A DNA stretch of 64,000 bases. It comes from Brugia malayi (lineage: Eukaryota; Nematoda; Chromadorea; Rhabditida; Onchocercidae). The position numbers were made by a program, and so were the translations under genes. The stretch lies in the NCBI RefSeq assembly GCF_000002995.4, contig NW_025062477.1, forward strand, positions 10,698,649 through 10,762,648. The letters run 5' to 3'. A model generated the notes under the pieces. That model was given only the letters and a program-made list of their open reading frames with translations, ran no database searches and had not been told where the DNA came from. Positions 1 through 15,205 of this stretch are shown here, in pieces (positions within the stretch are counted from its first letter, which is position 1; every line of letters starts with the position of its first letter).

Positions 1-3000
1 ATAATATCAATTATTCTAATACATTCATTAATATTAATATTTTAAAATTCATAATTTGATAGATTAGATAATTTTTTTTCATATTATTTGATAAATTTAA
101 ATTAAATACTGCAATATTTTAATATTAAATTTTACAAACATTTCATTCCTCTCAAATTAATTCATACATATTGGAATGTTACTGAAAAGAAAATTATCAC
201 ATTTATCATTACAATGATATGAAATTTCTTCCTTATCACATTTTTCATAGTTTAAATCATTTCTGATTAAATATGTATTTTATAATTCATTTATATATGT
301 ATTTGATATAATTTAATTTTGAATTAACTGTCAACAATTAATATAATTTTTTTCATTTTTTTTATATTTCATTTATATGTATTTGACATAATTTATTTTT
401 AAATTAAATGTTAACTTTCTAATAAATATAATTTTTTTCTTTTTTTTTTTTCATCTAAAACTAATATTTTCATTTTTCATTTTCAAATTTAATATCTAGT
501 TTTTAAAATCTTCCACTTTCTCGCTTATTTGTTACATTAAATTACACTTATTACACTCATTCGTTACATTAAACGTAAGTGTAAATATTTATACTCGTAC
601 GTGTGCACATAAACATGCGTACGTGTGTCTCTATGCTTGCATAAGTCCTAAGTGCTGGGTGTGTCTGCTTGCATAACGTTGCATATACGATTTCTGGCTG
701 TTTCTGTGTATTCGTGCGTGTCTGTGTCTATGTGTGTGTGTGTGTATGTGTGTATGTATGTGTGTGTCTATGTGTGTGTGTATGTATGTGTGTGTCTATG
801 TGTGTGTGTGTGTGTATGCAGCTGTAAATGTGTATGCGTAAACTTTCGCATTTACGTACAGGCATCTACGTGTGAGCGCATAATGCACATAAGCTTATGC
901 AATTAGTATGTGAGAATCAAAATATTTTGAAGTGTATCTCTCTGCTTGTATGATGTTTACATCACTTTGATGTATGGTTTCTATCACTTCAAATTTATTC
1001 TATCCCATTTTATCGTTTTTTTTTCTTTTTTTTTTTTTTTTTAGACGAGAAAGACTTCGCAAGATGTTCCTTAGCCTTGCATTAGTTTAGAAGGGAAAGA
1101 CGATAATAGTAAAGAGATAGCATTATGCTTTAGGAGGGAAAGGTAGTGATATAAAGAAATATGAGCAACACGAAATGTTTAACATTTTTCACTTCAATTA
1201 ATTAACTAATAAAATAACTGATAAATTGTATTTTTCATTTTTTTTACTCCTCGGCAAATTTCGTAGTTTATGGCAATATTATTAAAACTGCTTTATTGTT
1301 AAATTGATTCTCTCTCTGTCCCTCTCTCTCTCTCTCTCTCCCTCTCTCCCTCTCCGTATATTTTTTTTTTCCAATATTCTATGCAATTTCAATATTTTAT
1401 TGCTTAGAGTAAAATTAATTATCTCTGCACTATTTCGTGATTTTTATGTTTTTATTACCTTATATTTACTACAATTTTTTCAACAATTTTTTTTTTTTTA
1501 CTTTCCAATTTTATTTTTTATTTTTTGTTTTGTTTTTTTCCTTTATTTTCCAAAATGTGTAATTTTAGCTGCCTTTATTACGTAAATTTTCAAAATATTT
1601 TGTTATTGTTTACATTTTTTTATTTATTTTGGAAATATTTTAGTGTTTTCTTTTTTTTCCTTTTCAAAAAATATTTTCGTTTTTTCAATATTTTGGTTTT
1701 CTTTTTTTTTTCCAGCACTTCATTTTTTTTTTTTAATATTTTTATTATTTTGAAATCACATATGTTTTAAATTCTTTTTTTTTTTTCTTTTAATATGCCA
1801 CTATTTTCTAATTTCAGCTTTTCAAGAAGCATAATTTTTATTAAATTAATTCTTTCATTAATTGATTATTTTAATTTTCGGTTTTTTTTTTAATTCCAAA
1901 TGTTTTTAAAAGATTAAAAATTACAAAGCAAATAATAAATAATGAACAAATTACTATCATTTACCTTTCATAGTATAAATTCGATCATAAAATATAACAA
2001 TAATTCATAACATAATGAAATATTAATTACTATTTTAATTGTGTGAAAATTAACAAATAATATTAATAATAAAACTGTAATTCCTAAACTAAAATAATAA
2101 TTAAACTATGATAATAATTAAATAATCATAATTAAACTACTAATTAACAATAATTATTGAAAAAAAAAGAACAGAGAAAATTTTTCAATTTTGATTGATA
2201 AGTTTTCTCTTCCTTCATTTATTTTTCTTTCTTCTTTCCTCTTCTTTCATTCTCTATTCTTTCTTTCTTTTCTACTTCTGCATTGATTGTTAATATCTAA
2301 TTTTTTTTTGATTTTTGATTTTAATCAGTAGTTTTATAATCGATAAACAATTACGAAAATTGTATGTTCAATAAATAATGCTAGAAACTTTATACTTTTT
2401 TTTTTTTTGATTTTAATTTTAATTTTAATTTTAACAATGTTTAAATACTGACATAATAATTAATTGAATGCTTATAATTTTTAAATGATTCATATTTGCA
2501 ATGAATGAATCATTTATAAATGTATTAGTTTGGAATTGAAAAAAAAAAAATATGTATGAAAATTTTCATTCTGTTAAATTATATATGTAATAATTAAATT
2601 ATTAAATTTTCAATTATTATTCTAAAATTACATTTTAGTTTTTCTCAAAAATTATTTATGAGTGTGTAATTTGTGATTTTTTTTTTTTTGATATTTTGTA
2701 ATTAGTTTTTTTTTTCTGAAATTTATATTTACAAACAATTGAAATTATTATTACATACGATTTGTGATTTTTTTTTTACAATATTATATTGTTAGATATT
2801 CGGAATTTACTCATTTTGTAAACAAAAAAAAAAAACACTTATTAAATTAACTTTTATCATTGAAATTTGTAATATTTTTGGAAAAAATTGAAATGTTATG
2901 ATAAATTAAAATTGAAAATTATTTAATATCACACAAATTAAAATTTTTCAAATTATAATTAAATAATTTTTTATGAACTCATCCTATTCATATTATAGCT

Positions 3001-3120
3001 AGAAGTCTATTTATGATATTATCTAATCTTTTTCCTTTTTTTTTTTTTTTCTTAAATATTTATGCAAAATTTATTTCAAAAAGAAATTTTAATTTTTAAA
3101 TTACTATTTTTTATTTTTTT
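1..3120. other. AT-rich intergenic region
   Basis: I see no supported gene here. The stretch holds A/T homopolymer runs, a TG-rich microsatellite (about 715-820), a CT microsatellite (about 1309-1347) and many short poly-T tracts. The short ORFs at 652-906 and 1304-1770 translate to Cys/Val or Leu/Ser/Phe simple-sequence peptides, as expected of repeat translation. The right end leads into the first exon of the glycerol-3-phosphate dehydrogenase gene, so its promoter should lie in the last few hundred bases. I could not pick out a specific element. Confidence 0.8.
715..820. repeat. (TG)n / TATG microsatellite
   Basis: Alternating TG with interspersed TATG and TCTATG units over about 100 bases. 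It lies in the 5' intergenic region and its six-frame ORFs are low-complexity. Confidence 0.9.
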
Positions 3121-3124
3121 TCAG
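3110..3124 (+). promoter_or_regulatory. 3' splice (possible trans-splice) acceptor before the GPDH start codon
   Basis: A T-rich tract ends in TTTTTTTCAG at 3124, 41 bases before the ATG at 3166. No coding sequence precedes it. In nematodes such a site close to the start codon commonly accepts a spliced leader; it could equally end an intron in the 5' UTR. The sequence shows the consensus; its use is inferred. Confidence 0.45.
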
Positions 3125-3165
3125 ATTTGGAGCAATTATAATTGTTCCATTATTAGAATAACGTA

Positions 3166-6100
3166 ATGGTATCATGGTATAATAAAATATTTTCTTCTAC
3201 TAATCTACGACGTTTGCTAATTATTGGTGGTAGTGGTGTAGCAATTACCGCAGCATTTTCACTATTAAAAATTGATTTAAATGGTTCAACACGTTTTCGT
3301 ACAGTTTTGGTAAATTATTTTAAAAAAGGCGAAAGAAAAGACACCTATTTTTGACAATTTGTTAAAAATTTAATTTCTATAAAAAAAAAAAAAAATTAAT
3401 TTTTTCATTTTTCCATTCAACCAATTTTTTTTTTTAAATGATTAAATTTTTTTATTCATTAAAATTTGAATTAATCATATAATAATAATAATAATAATAA
3501 TAAAAATTAACCATTCAATAATGACATTATATGCTTATTTAATCTAATAGTTTTTAAAATGTTTTTAATTTTTCAAATTTAATTTTATTTATTTCTATTT
3601 TAATGGTAATATTCATTGTAGGCAGATAATAGTGATATTCACGGCCAACTTAACAAACGAATTTCTGGGCAATTGCCTACACGAAAAGATTTAATTAGCG
3701 TAAGTTTTAGTCATTAACACATCAAAATAAGCCAAAAATGTAGTGGAGTTTTTTTTTTTTTTTTTCTTTTCTGAAATAAAACATAAATTTTATTATTGTC
3801 AAAAGTCGTTCAATTTTTTTTTTTTTTTTCTTACACTTTTATATGGTACTACTTATTGTTAATGTTGCATATATAATTATAGTAGCAAATGTTTCAAATT
3901 TGTGACTCAGCTATTTTTTTTATTGAATTTTTTAAAAAATATTATATTTACAAATGAAAAAAAAAAAAATCAAAATTTTATTTGTTTAGTCACTTAAAAG
4001 TGATAAATTCGATGTCTTAGTAATTGGTGGTGGTGCTACTGGTGCCGGTGTTGCTTTGGATGCACAAACTCGAGGTATGAATAAATAAATCAGTTTGTAG
4101 GTAAATAGATTTTAAAAAATAAAACTAATTTATTGGAGTTTTTTTTTTTTTTTTCAAGAAGAAAAGACGTTTAAATTTAAATGTTTGAAAACTTTTACTA
4201 AGTTTATATTTAAATGTTAACTTTCGAAAAACGATGTTATGTAATCCATTTTGTTATCATTTTTCTTTTTCTTTTTTTTTTTTTTTTTTTTTTTGGATAG
4301 AATAATGGGAAATTCCAAGGAAGTTAAGAGGTGAGCTAGATTACTTAATATATTAGTTTATTTTATTCTTAAATTTTAAATATTCATCATTATTTACTTT
4401 ATTTATCAATTTTTAATATACATTACGATGAATATAATTTAAATGATAATATGTAAACAGTTAGAGTTATTATTTGAGAATAAAAATGAATAAATTTTAT
4501 CTATAAGTTTTTAGTTTTAATTAGTTTTTTTTTTTAATTTTAGAAAAAAAAAATTTTCTAGATAAATTAATTGATATTATCACATACGTTTTAAATTTAT
4601 TTTCAAATGATTGAGTTTTTTTTTTTGCTTCGATGAAAATGAAATGTTATTTAAAATTAATTTTAATTCTTAGATTTTTTTTTTATTATATTAAAAAATT
4701 ACAGGTCTTAAAACAGCCTTAGTTGAATTGGATGATTTTTCGAGTGGTACAAGTTCACGAAGTACAAAATTGATACATGGCGGTGTGCGTTATCTTCAAG
4801 CGGCAATATTTGGTTTAGATATTGAACAATATCGAATGGTTAAAGAAGCTTTATTCGAGCGTGCTAATCTCATTCATTGTGCGCCACATCTATCATATCC
4901 ATTACCAATTATGTTACCTATATATAAGTAATTTTTCCATAATTTTATCATTTTAGCATTTCATTTTATCATTTTAACTTATTTTATCTAATTAATAAGT
5001 TTTTTTATAAAGTTAGTTAGGTTAACATAATGAAAGAAAAAAGAATGAAATAAAAATATTATATATATGTATATATAGTTGAATTTTAAATGCATTTTGT
5101 TAGTTTACTCATTTATTCTGTTTGTAAGAGTGAAGAATTTAAGGAAAAAAAAAAGGAAGTATTTTAATAAAATTAACCAAAAATTTGTAGTAATTAATAA
5201 AGTCTAAATTTCATTCTAGTACACATCTTACTTAGGCTTACAAATATCATTACTTAAAAGTATCATATATCAATTACTTTATCGATCATTCTGATGTATG
5301 TATCGAAGAGCTGTATCATATATGACTCTTATACTATATATATTTGTTTACAGTTTATTAAAAAGTTTATGAATTGCAGATTGTTTAAATTTATTTTTGC
5401 TTACAGTTAGCTAAATCATGACATTATAAAATCATATGATTTTGCATCTATTTTATAATTTACATCTATTATATATATTTTTAGGCTATGGCAAGTACCA
5501 TACTATTGGTTAGGTATAAAAGCGTACGATATTGTTTCTGGTGGGCGAGTGTTAAAAAAATCTTATTATATAAATAAGACACAAGCACTGGAACTTTTTC
5601 CGATGTTAAAAAAAGAATCATTAGTTGGTGCTTTGATGTATTATGATGGTTAGTTGGTTGAATATTTAATTTTAAAAAATTTTCCTTTTTTTTTTTTTGA
5701 AATTAAATTCAATTCATATATTTGAATTTAAATTCAAATATATTTAGTATTCTGTTGTAGAATTAGCAAGTATAAAATGTTTATAATAATTTTTTACAAT
5801 TACATATGTGACTAAATAATATAGTAGTTCATTTTTATTTATCACTTAGGATATATGTTTTTGCTTTAGGTAAGCTTTTTTACCTTTTTGCTTATTCCTT
5901 TTTATTGTTGTTATCCGCAGGAAGAAAAGAAATCGATAGTTCAATTAGCTGATAAAATTTTCAATTAAACTATCAATTTTTATCATTTCAGGTCAACATA
6001 ATGATTCTCGAATGAATATCGCAATAATTTTATCCGCAATACGTCATGGTGCAAAAGCCGTAAATCATGTTAAAGTTAGCAAATTACTAAAAAATACAGA

Positions 6101-6284
6101 AGGTATAGTATGCGGTGCTCACGTTACTGATACTGTAAGTTAAAGTTTTGCATATTTATTTAATCGGCATTGTCCAATTAATATAAGGCGAAATGTTTAA
6201 CTCGAATATGAATTTAAATTAACCGATAAAAATATTAGTACTAAATAAATACATAAAAGAAAAATCATTTCTTGGATTTTTTCT

Positions 6285-6316
<32 letters not shown>

Positions 6317-9300
6317 TTGCACAATTTATGGTATGTGAAGATGTCTTATAATTATTGCATTTGGTGAAAAAATTGATACAGACAAATTTAAAAAATAAAA
6401 GAGATAAAAAAGAAAATTTAAATCAATTTCATTTTTAGTTAACTGGTGAAGAATGGGATGTTGAAGCTAAAGCTGTAGTAAATGCTACCGGTCCATTTAC
6501 TGATTCAATTCGTTTGATGGCCGATCCAGATACTACACCAATATGTCAACCATCAGCTGGTGTTCATATTGTACTTCCTGGATATTACAGGTTAATTGGC
6601 TTTAAAATCATTATAAATTAATTATCTAAAGTCATCTGAGCAAAATTTATTATTTTCAATAATTTCATCAAGTACTTTTTTCTCCATCATTCGCTGATTC
6701 CATCTATTGGTACCATCATTATTACTTTCAACGTTTTTTTTAAATTATATACTATAGGTAATATATAATTATATAGTTAAAAATTAAATATAATATATAA
6801 TTTTTACTTAATAATTTAAATGAAATATTATTAATCAAAATTTTAGTCCATCATCAACAGGATTACTTGATCCTTCGACAAGTGATGGCCGTGTAATATT
6901 CTTCCTTCCATGGCAACGTATGACTGTAGCCGGAACAACAGATGCACCAGTATCGCTTACTTTTCATCCATCACCAAATGATGTTGACATTGAATTTATT
7001 CTTCGAGAAATAAGAAATTATCTTTCAAGTGATGTTACAGGTAATAATTTTTCAAAATTTTATTTTAATTAAGTTTTACTTTTTAGATTTCTTTTTTTTT
7101 TTTTTTTTTTTTAGATTTTTTAGATTTTTTTTAGTTTTACTTTTTTTTAGATATTTCGCAAATTTTAACTGCTGAAAGTAAGTGTATTTTCAGTTCGCAG
7201 AGGTGATGTAATGAGTGCATGGTCAGGTTTAAGGCCATTAGTAAGAGATCCTAATAAAAAAGATACAAAATCATTGGCACGTAATCATGTCATTGAAGTT
7301 TCAAAAAGTGGATTAGTAACAATTGCAGGTTTGAAATTTTTCATCATTATTTATCTTGATAAATAATTGCATACTATTGTTGAAATTTGAAAATGAAATT
7401 TAGCATCATTTTTATTAATAATTCTTTGATAGATTAATTTTTAAATTTTAATTCATCTTTCCTTCCTCTTTTTTTTGCATTTTAGGCGGAAAATGGACAA
7501 CATATAGGCATATGGCTGAAGAAACAGTGGATAAAGTGATTGAAGTTGCAAATTTACAACCAATACGAAAATGTGTTACAGCTGGATTATTACTTGAGGG
7601 AGCACATAACTGGGATCCATTATTACATATTCGTCTTGTGCAGGATTATGGTGTCGATGAAGATGTATATTTTTTTTTTTTTTTTTTCAAAGAAAATTTT
7701 TGCTAATTTTTTTTTTTTTTAGTTTTACTGTAGTATTTAATTGTTTAGAAAAGATAAAGTATGAAAAAATTTTTTTTTATTATGTTATATAATTAATTTG
7801 ATTGATTATTTTGAAAGTAAATTTCAGGTTGCACGACATTTAGCTTCAACATATGGTGATAAAGCATTTGCAGTTGCTAGAATGTCAAAAATTACCGGAA
7901 AACGATGGCCAATTATTGGACATCGATTGCATTCAGAATTTCCTTATATTGAAGCTGAGGTTTTATTGTTTAAAAACTTCTTTGTACAACATTTATCCTT
8001 TCAATTATTAGTTATTTATTACTTTTTTTTTTTGTTGTTATAGAATTATTTTAAGAATATTGTTGTCCGTGAGCTTTCTCATATTATTAGCTATTATTAA
8101 GTCAATTTTATTTGATTTTATTTATTATTATTTATTTGAATTTTATTTAAGTCAATTTTATTTATTAGTTAGCTATTATTTTGGATTTCTTAAAAAAAAA
8201 AAAAAGATAGCATTACAGGTGGAATATGCCGTGAAAGAATATGCATGTACTGCTATTGATGTAATTGCACGTCGTTTACGTTTAGCATTTCTAAATACAT
8301 ATGCAGCATATGAAGTACTTGATAAAGTGGTTGATATAATGGGTAAAGAATTAAATTGGTCAGCAGCAGAGAAAAAGGTACATATATATATTTTTTTTTT
8401 TGATAATATTTTTTTTCTTTTTAATTTTTTTGAAATTTTTAAATTTTTTGAAAAGTTTAATTTAGCATTGACAAGTAATAAATCATGTTATATATTAAAT
8501 ATATTGAAATATATATATTTCAAATTTCTTGGATAATAACAAAAAAAAAAAAAAAAAAAACTTTGCCAACTTTTTTGTAATAGATAATATCATATCATTT
8601 AAACGATCATTAAACGAATAATTTATTAAACTTTTTTTTTTCTTCTTTGATATGAAATTCTTACTACAATTATTACTTATTACATATAAAATTAATCGAT
8701 TACATTTGATATATTTGACAGATTATGTGTTATTGGAAATTTGATAAATGCATTAAACGAATTAATTGTTAAATTTATTAAATTTTTAACAGTATCATAA
8801 AATAATTATCTGCCTGTATATTTCACGTAGTACTCTGTTTCAGAATCAATTGAATATGGCTCGAGAATTTATTGAGGTTGAAATGGGTCAAAATGCTCGT
8901 GAACATTCACTTTCTACGGTACCATTAAGTTTAACAGCAGAAGAAATGCAAGCAGCACGTGAACGCTTCCGAACGTTAGATAAGGAAAATAAAGGACATA
9001 TAACATTAAATGATCTTAGACGTCATTTTCAAGTAATAATTTTATACTCTAATTTACATTTCTAATTTATTATATGCTATTGTTTGATAAAATGCTAGTA
9101 TTTTTAAACAAATTTAATTATGCAAATGAATTTTTTTTTTTAAAAAAAATAGATAAGTTAAGAAAATATTATCAACTTTAAGTTATTGCAAATTTTCTAA
9201 AATTCTTTTCATTTGTTATGACTCAGTTTAGCTTTTCTTTTTTCTTTTTTTATAGAAACATGATAGTAAAATAGATGAAAGTTTACTTCATGAATTACTC

Positions 9301-9777
9301 AATGAAGTTGACTTGAATAAAAATGGAGAGATTGATCTTAATGAATTTTTCCAAGTAAGCTCGTTTTTTTTTTTTTTTGATCAATTATTATTATTATGTA
9401 AAAATTTTAGCTCAATCATTTGAATTATCCAATATATTTTACTTTTTTCCATTTTTTTTTTAATGCTTATTTATTCATTTCAAATTCAATAATCATTTAA
9501 TGCATTTTAACATATATGCTAATTATTATTTTAGTAATTATCAATAATATAGCAAGTTAACGATCATAAATAAAAATTAGTTTAATGAGAATAAAATTGA
9601 TTTTTGTTAGATAAATTATTTTCCTATTTTTTGTTTTCTTTTCAATGCAGTTTATAATTATTTCAGTTATATAGTGGTTTGAAAGGTGGACAAATAGCAC
9701 AAAATCGTTTAGCACGATATTTGGATGAATTTGAACCAATGCCAGTGTCAGTGTTACGCTCAGGAGGCGGAATTTAA
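3166..9777 (+). CDS. mitochondrial glycerol-3-phosphate dehydrogenase, FAD-dependent (15 exons)
   Basis: Oxidises sn-glycerol-3-phosphate to dihydroxyacetone phosphate at the outer face of the inner mitochondrial membrane and passes electrons to quinone (glycerophosphate shuttle). Exons: 3166-3309, 3622-3699, 3990-4074, 4705-4927, 5485-5648, 5992-6134, 6439-6590, 6847-7040, 7194-7328, 7486-7664, 7828-7959, 8219-8377, 8844-9032, 9256-9354, 9667-9777; all phases join, giving 728 aa, the usual length of animal GPD2. Visible features: a basic/hydrophobic N-terminus with a segment [18 protein letters not shown]; the FAD Rossmann motif [10 protein letters not shown]; the signature [47 protein letters not shown] and GGKWTTYR near the FAD/substrate end; then two C-terminal EF-hands. 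The first loop ([12 protein letters not shown]) is imperfect; the second ([12 protein letters not shown]) is canonical, fitting the known Ca2+ stimulation of the animal enzyme. The start is the first ATG after a strong acceptor. The model looks complete and intact. Confidence 0.97.
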
Positions 9778-10083
9778 CATTAATATTCTTTCATTTTATT
9801 TTTTTTTTTTCTTCATAAAATTTAGCTTAAGTTGGTACATATATATATTTTTTTTTAGATATACGGGATTTTTTTCTATGATATATGAAAATTTTTCTTT
9901 TTAAAATATATTTTATTTGAGAGTATTAATTATGAATTTAAAAAAAAAGAAAATTTTCTAATATGTTTTAATTTAAAACAAAAGGCAAAGAAAAAAAATT
10001 TTTTTTTAACTTACATTATTTGCTTTAATTTGATTGATACTTTTGGAAAATGGTTTTTTTTTTTTGTCTTAAATTGAAAAATG

Positions 10084-10089
10084 AATAAA
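10084..10089 (+). terminator. candidate polyadenylation signal of the GPDH gene
   Basis: AATAAA about 306 bases after the stop codon at 9775-9777. In such AT-rich DNA the hexamer occurs often by chance, so this is only a plausible 3' end. Confidence 0.3.
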
Positions 10090-12319
10090 TCAATTTTTCA
10101 TTGTAGTTTAGTATTTTATTATTATTTTTTAATAACTATTTTAGACATACACTTCTAGTATTTAACTGATATCGTCTAGTATTTACTGATAATTTGATAA
10201 ATAAGCTGTTATTGATGAAGCAATCATATTTATGATTCGTTATAAATTTTTAAATTATACCTCTATATTCCTTCTTTTTTTTTTTTTTTATTTTTCGTGG
10301 TAGTTTATATTATCATTACTTCATTTATGGTATAATTCTACTTTTTCTTTCTTCCTTCTCTTTTTTTTTTTCATCCAACTTTTTTTTTTACCTATCTTTT
10401 TCTTAACATTTAAATGTTTTATATTGCACACAGTAAATTTATTTGTGTATCGTGGTGATAATTGTTTCTTTTAATGTTTATTATTATAATAGTATTTTGG
10501 TATATTTAAATTTATTAATTTTTTCTTTACCTTAATTTCAAACTTTTACTATTTCATTGCTTGAATTGCCTCATCAAATTTAAGCATCTCTTTTTAGTAA
10601 TTGTTTCTACAATATTTTTATTTTCCACTTTTTTCTTTTCTTTTCTTTTTTATTTTTATTATTTTGCAAAACTGTTAGTTTGTTGTCATAGTGTTGTGTG
10701 TATGTGTGTGTTATTATTAGTAAGCATATGCTTCCTTTTGTTTTTTTTATACGTTTTTATATATGGTAGCACCTTAGGTGCAATAAAAGATTGTAAATTA
10801 AAATGATGAAATTTCACTGCTCAAAAAAAAAAAAAAGGAAAAAGTTAAAAAATTTTAAAAAATTATTCTATCCTTACAGAAATAATATTATATCTTTGAT
10901 AGTTTTTAAAAATTTCTATGAAATATTTCCTCTACTTTCTATATCATTTTTTTTAAAACAATTAATTAGCTTAACTCAGTAAATACTTCAGTCAAAGTTA
11001 TGTAAACCGTATGTGAAAAAAACAAAAAAAAAAAAACAAGAAAAAACTTCCCAACATATGATTTAAATTATTTAGAAAAATTTTTTTATGACTTAATTTA
11101 GAATGAAATATATAGAATTTGAGAAATATTTCAGATTACGAATGAGAGGTATGCTACGAAATTGATTACAACAATTGATGATGAACTATTCAAAGAATTT
11201 ATGGATAATTTATTAATTCATATTTTGAAAAATATTTTGAATGATTTTCATTCATTCATTCATTCCATTATTTTAATTTCATTCAAAAAAAAAAAAATAT
11301 AAAATTCTCATATATCATCAATTATCATTGAATGTATTAACATGAAATTGGTAAATTTAATACAATTTCTTCTGCAAAATTCTCCCAATTTACTCTATCA
11401 ACCAATAAATATACTAACCATTCTCTTCACTGTTAGTATCAATTATATCAATTGATAACAAATTCAATAATATCAGTGAAAGAGGCACTGTCAGACTGCC
11501 AAGAAATGATATCAATTATTAGTTTTTAACTGATATCATTAAATCATCACAATGAATGTAATAAATAAATAAATAGAAGTGGTGTTGATTTGTTTATTGA
11601 CAAAATCAAAATAAACAATTAAAAGGCATATGGCATAAATATTGAGATACTTCTTTGGTTATTAAATTATTTCAACTAATAAAAAGAATTTCTTCTTCAT
11701 AAATTAACTTTCATATTTCCTATCACTCTTACATCTAACTATCACTTAATCTTATCAGCAATTCACATGATATAATCAGTACTTCTCTATGCATATATCA
11801 ATGAAATTATCATCTAATTCTTTGACAACTAATCCTCACATCACCCATACACATAAACGTTGTTATATGATATGACATGATAATTATATTGCATCTTTTC
11901 TTTTTCAAATTTTATTCCTTTGAAAATTAAATATGCCACTTTTAATTATTATTATTTATTAACTATTTATTATTATTATTATTGTTATTATCATTATCAT
12001 TATTACAAGTGAACATAACTTCCACAAATTTTTAATCCAATCATAACTAATGCAAATGAGTAAGTTAGAATAGTTCAAAGCAAATTTTCTCAAAATTAAT
12101 TTATCTATAAAAATATTTGTCTATAATTACTCTTATAAAAACTAAACCATTTCTTTCTTTCTTTTTTTTTTTTTTATCCATTAAATTGAGGTGTAATTTT
12201 ATTTGGAGCAAAATCAAACAAAACAAAAGCAAAAACAAAAATTATAATACATAATATGTATACATGCATATTATAAATAAATTATTATATGTATATATAC
12301 ATATAAAACTATAATACAA

Positions 12320-12358
12320 AGAGAGAGAGAGAGAGGGAGAGGGGAGAGAGAGAGAGAA
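12320..12358. repeat. (GA)n microsatellite
   Basis: GAGAGA repeat with occasional GGGA, one of many purine-rich GA tracts in the window. Confidence 0.9.
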
Positions 12359-14749
12359 AAGCAACAAATAGATACATGTATGTTAAATATCGTGAATAAT
12401 TGCAATACCAGAATATATTAAATTTCAATTATCTCAAAAAAAAAAAAAAAATGATAATTTAAAAATTATCCAAGATTTTTATAAAAGATAACAATTATTA
12501 ATATACATACTAGAAAATTTTTGTCTTGAAGATAATATTTAAATGAGTATATAAACAAACGATAATTTATCGCTTTTTTTCCTCTTTTTTTTTTTTAAAT
12601 TTTCATTATAAAATGAGACTGATTTCTAAATAAATAAATCTAAAAAAAAAAAAGTATCAAAAAGTAATCCCTATTAATCACATTTATATATTATCTGTAT
12701 GCGATAATCAATGATAAGCAAAATAAGCAATTTACAGTTTAGAGAATAATGATAAATTTAATAGATAAAATATTTTGAAAAAAAAAAAAAGAAAAATATA
12801 ACATCAGACTTCATTTCATCTATATGTATATATAATCTCTTCTTCGTCCCATCTTTCATTTTTTTTTTTTTTTTTTTTCAAAAATTTTTAATCATCTGTT
12901 GAAGTAGAAAAATTCTGATGGAATGAGAAGTATGAGATAAAACATGTGTACACTGACCAAACAATAATTTATGGTACCAACAGTACTAAAATTGTTAGCA
13001 TAATTCAGATTTTAAAAAACCAAATTTAATTTTATGAAATAAATAAATCTTTCATAATTGTATACTAAGTAAAGTTTTATGGAAACTTTTTTTTTTCACT
13101 TTTTCTTTCTTTTTTTTTTTTTTTTGTAAAAGATATAAAAGAGGTATCATAGGAAATAACTTAAAAATCTTAAATCGGAAATAACAAATACATCGCTTGA
13201 AAGTCTCTAAAATAACAAACGTCAAATCAATTTAATTTAAGTATGCAAAATTTTTATGGAACATTTATAACAATTTAAAACTTTTAAATTACAGAGAAAA
13301 AAAAAAAACGGAGTTGTAAAACAAGAAACAAAAAAGTGAAATAAAAATTTCCTATGCTCTCCTCAACTTTCTTACTTGCTTAGAAAACGATGCATACATT
13401 ATTATCCTATCACATTATTTCCTAATTTTAAATCTTCAAAATGTTAAATGTATAACAAATATATATATATTTAGTTAAGTGGATGATCAATAAGAAAGCG
13501 TATAATACAGAAAGAGACAAATCAAATTTTAACAGTAATAACATAAAAATTAAGTATAATAGTTCACTTATTTTTTGAAAAAATCCAACCTTTATCATTA
13601 AACAAACTACTGAAATTTAAAATTAACTTCTTGACAAGAAAAAAAAAAAAGCCAAACCTTTAGCATTTCATCTGATCAGATCAAGAAATGCCCTTTAGTA
13701 ATGCTTTTTTTTTTTTTTTTTTTCATTTCAAAGTGATCTGTAATTAATGATTAATTTGTTGGATAAAATAATGGCAAAAAAAAAAAGGAACATTAATTTT
13801 GTTAGATAAAAATAAAAGAAGGAATAAAAGGATCAGATTTAGCAAGGAGATAGAATGAAAATATACATTATACATATATACAACATGATGATTGTGATAA
13901 AAGATTATCATGAATTTAAATTTAAAATTAGATATACATGTATGATAATGAAATATCATGCTATACATTTAAAATATATCCAAAGTAGTAGTTATCATAA
14001 AGATAGAAATAAAATTGAAAAGAAAAAATATTAAAAATAAAAATGAAAGTGTTTGCTTGAGAGAGCTAGAAAAAAGTTTTGTTGCTGAGTGATGGCCAGA
14101 AATATACATAAAGGAATAAAAGGATCAGATTCAGTAAATGAGGCAGATTGAAAAGATTTAAAAAAAAAAAAAAATTCTTTTTTTTAAAATAATCTAACAA
14201 TTTGCAATAGCTATTAATGATAATACAGTGCATGTAATGAAATCAAATAATGAGGAAGCTATGATTAACAACTATGCATGCACAAATTAAATTATTCGAA
14301 AAAAAAAAGAAGGAATAAATTTAAAATTATAAAAAATTTTTTGAACTAATAAAACTAATAGCATATAATTTTAGCACAATAATTTCTTTTATCATTTATT
14401 TGAAATTTCCTCTCATCAATATTTATATTTATATTTCTTTTATTATGATCTGCTCTTTTCTCTTTCTCTTTCTTTCGCTTTTTTCTTTCTTGTAAGAGAG
14501 AAAGGGAGGGAGTGAGGGAGGGAGAGAGAGAGGGAAAAAGAGATCTTAATTTCTTAATTCGTATAATTTGTCCTCTTTTTTTTTTTTTAAATTATCCAAA
14601 AATTTTAAAGCTTTCCAAATCGTCTCTACTTTATCATATCATCATGATCAAGCAAATCTAACTACACAAATATAATTACATAATTATACAGTTCTGCATA
14701 TGTATATAGACAGAAAAACAAAGAAATTGACAGAGGGACAGACATACAT

Positions 14750-14757
<8 letters not shown>

Positions 14758-14787
<30 letters not shown>
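14758..14787. repeat. (TA)n microsatellite
   Basis: About 15 uninterrupted TA units following CATACA repeats. The short ORFs crossing it are repeat translations. Confidence 0.9.
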
Positions 14788-14789
<2 letters not shown>

Positions 14790-15205
14790 ATACATGAATG
14801 TATCAATATAAACTCTGATGGAATAAATTGGCAGTATGACCTTTTGATGACACTTGAAATCTTCATGAAAACTATCACTGAGGTAGAGCAACAGAGTAAG
14901 CGGATAAATTCACATCAGCAAAAAAAGAGACATAGAAAAAAAAAAAAAAAAATCCCTAATAATTCCACAGAGATAGATCCCTTTTTCAATCTTCTCTTAT
15001 CAAAACATCTATTTGGATAGTAAATTGAGTTTCTAATTAATAAATATCAATATAAAATGATATTTAAACAAAAAATAAATAAATAAAATGAATGTTACAG
15101 GAATGAAACAGTAATTTGATGATACCTGAAAAGTAGTATGCTTAAGGGATTATATTCCTGAGGATAAATAATAATACAGGAGGAGGTGTTGTATAGATAG
15201 AGTGA

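Noticed and set aside
652..906. 84-codon plus-strand ORF rich in Cys and Val
   Set aside because: Translation of a TG/TATG microsatellite; no coding signal outside the repeat.
10561..10806. 81-codon ORF with hydrophobic Phe/Leu content
   Set aside because: Poly-T-derived low complexity, non-ATG start, no splice partners, directly after the GPDH 3' end.
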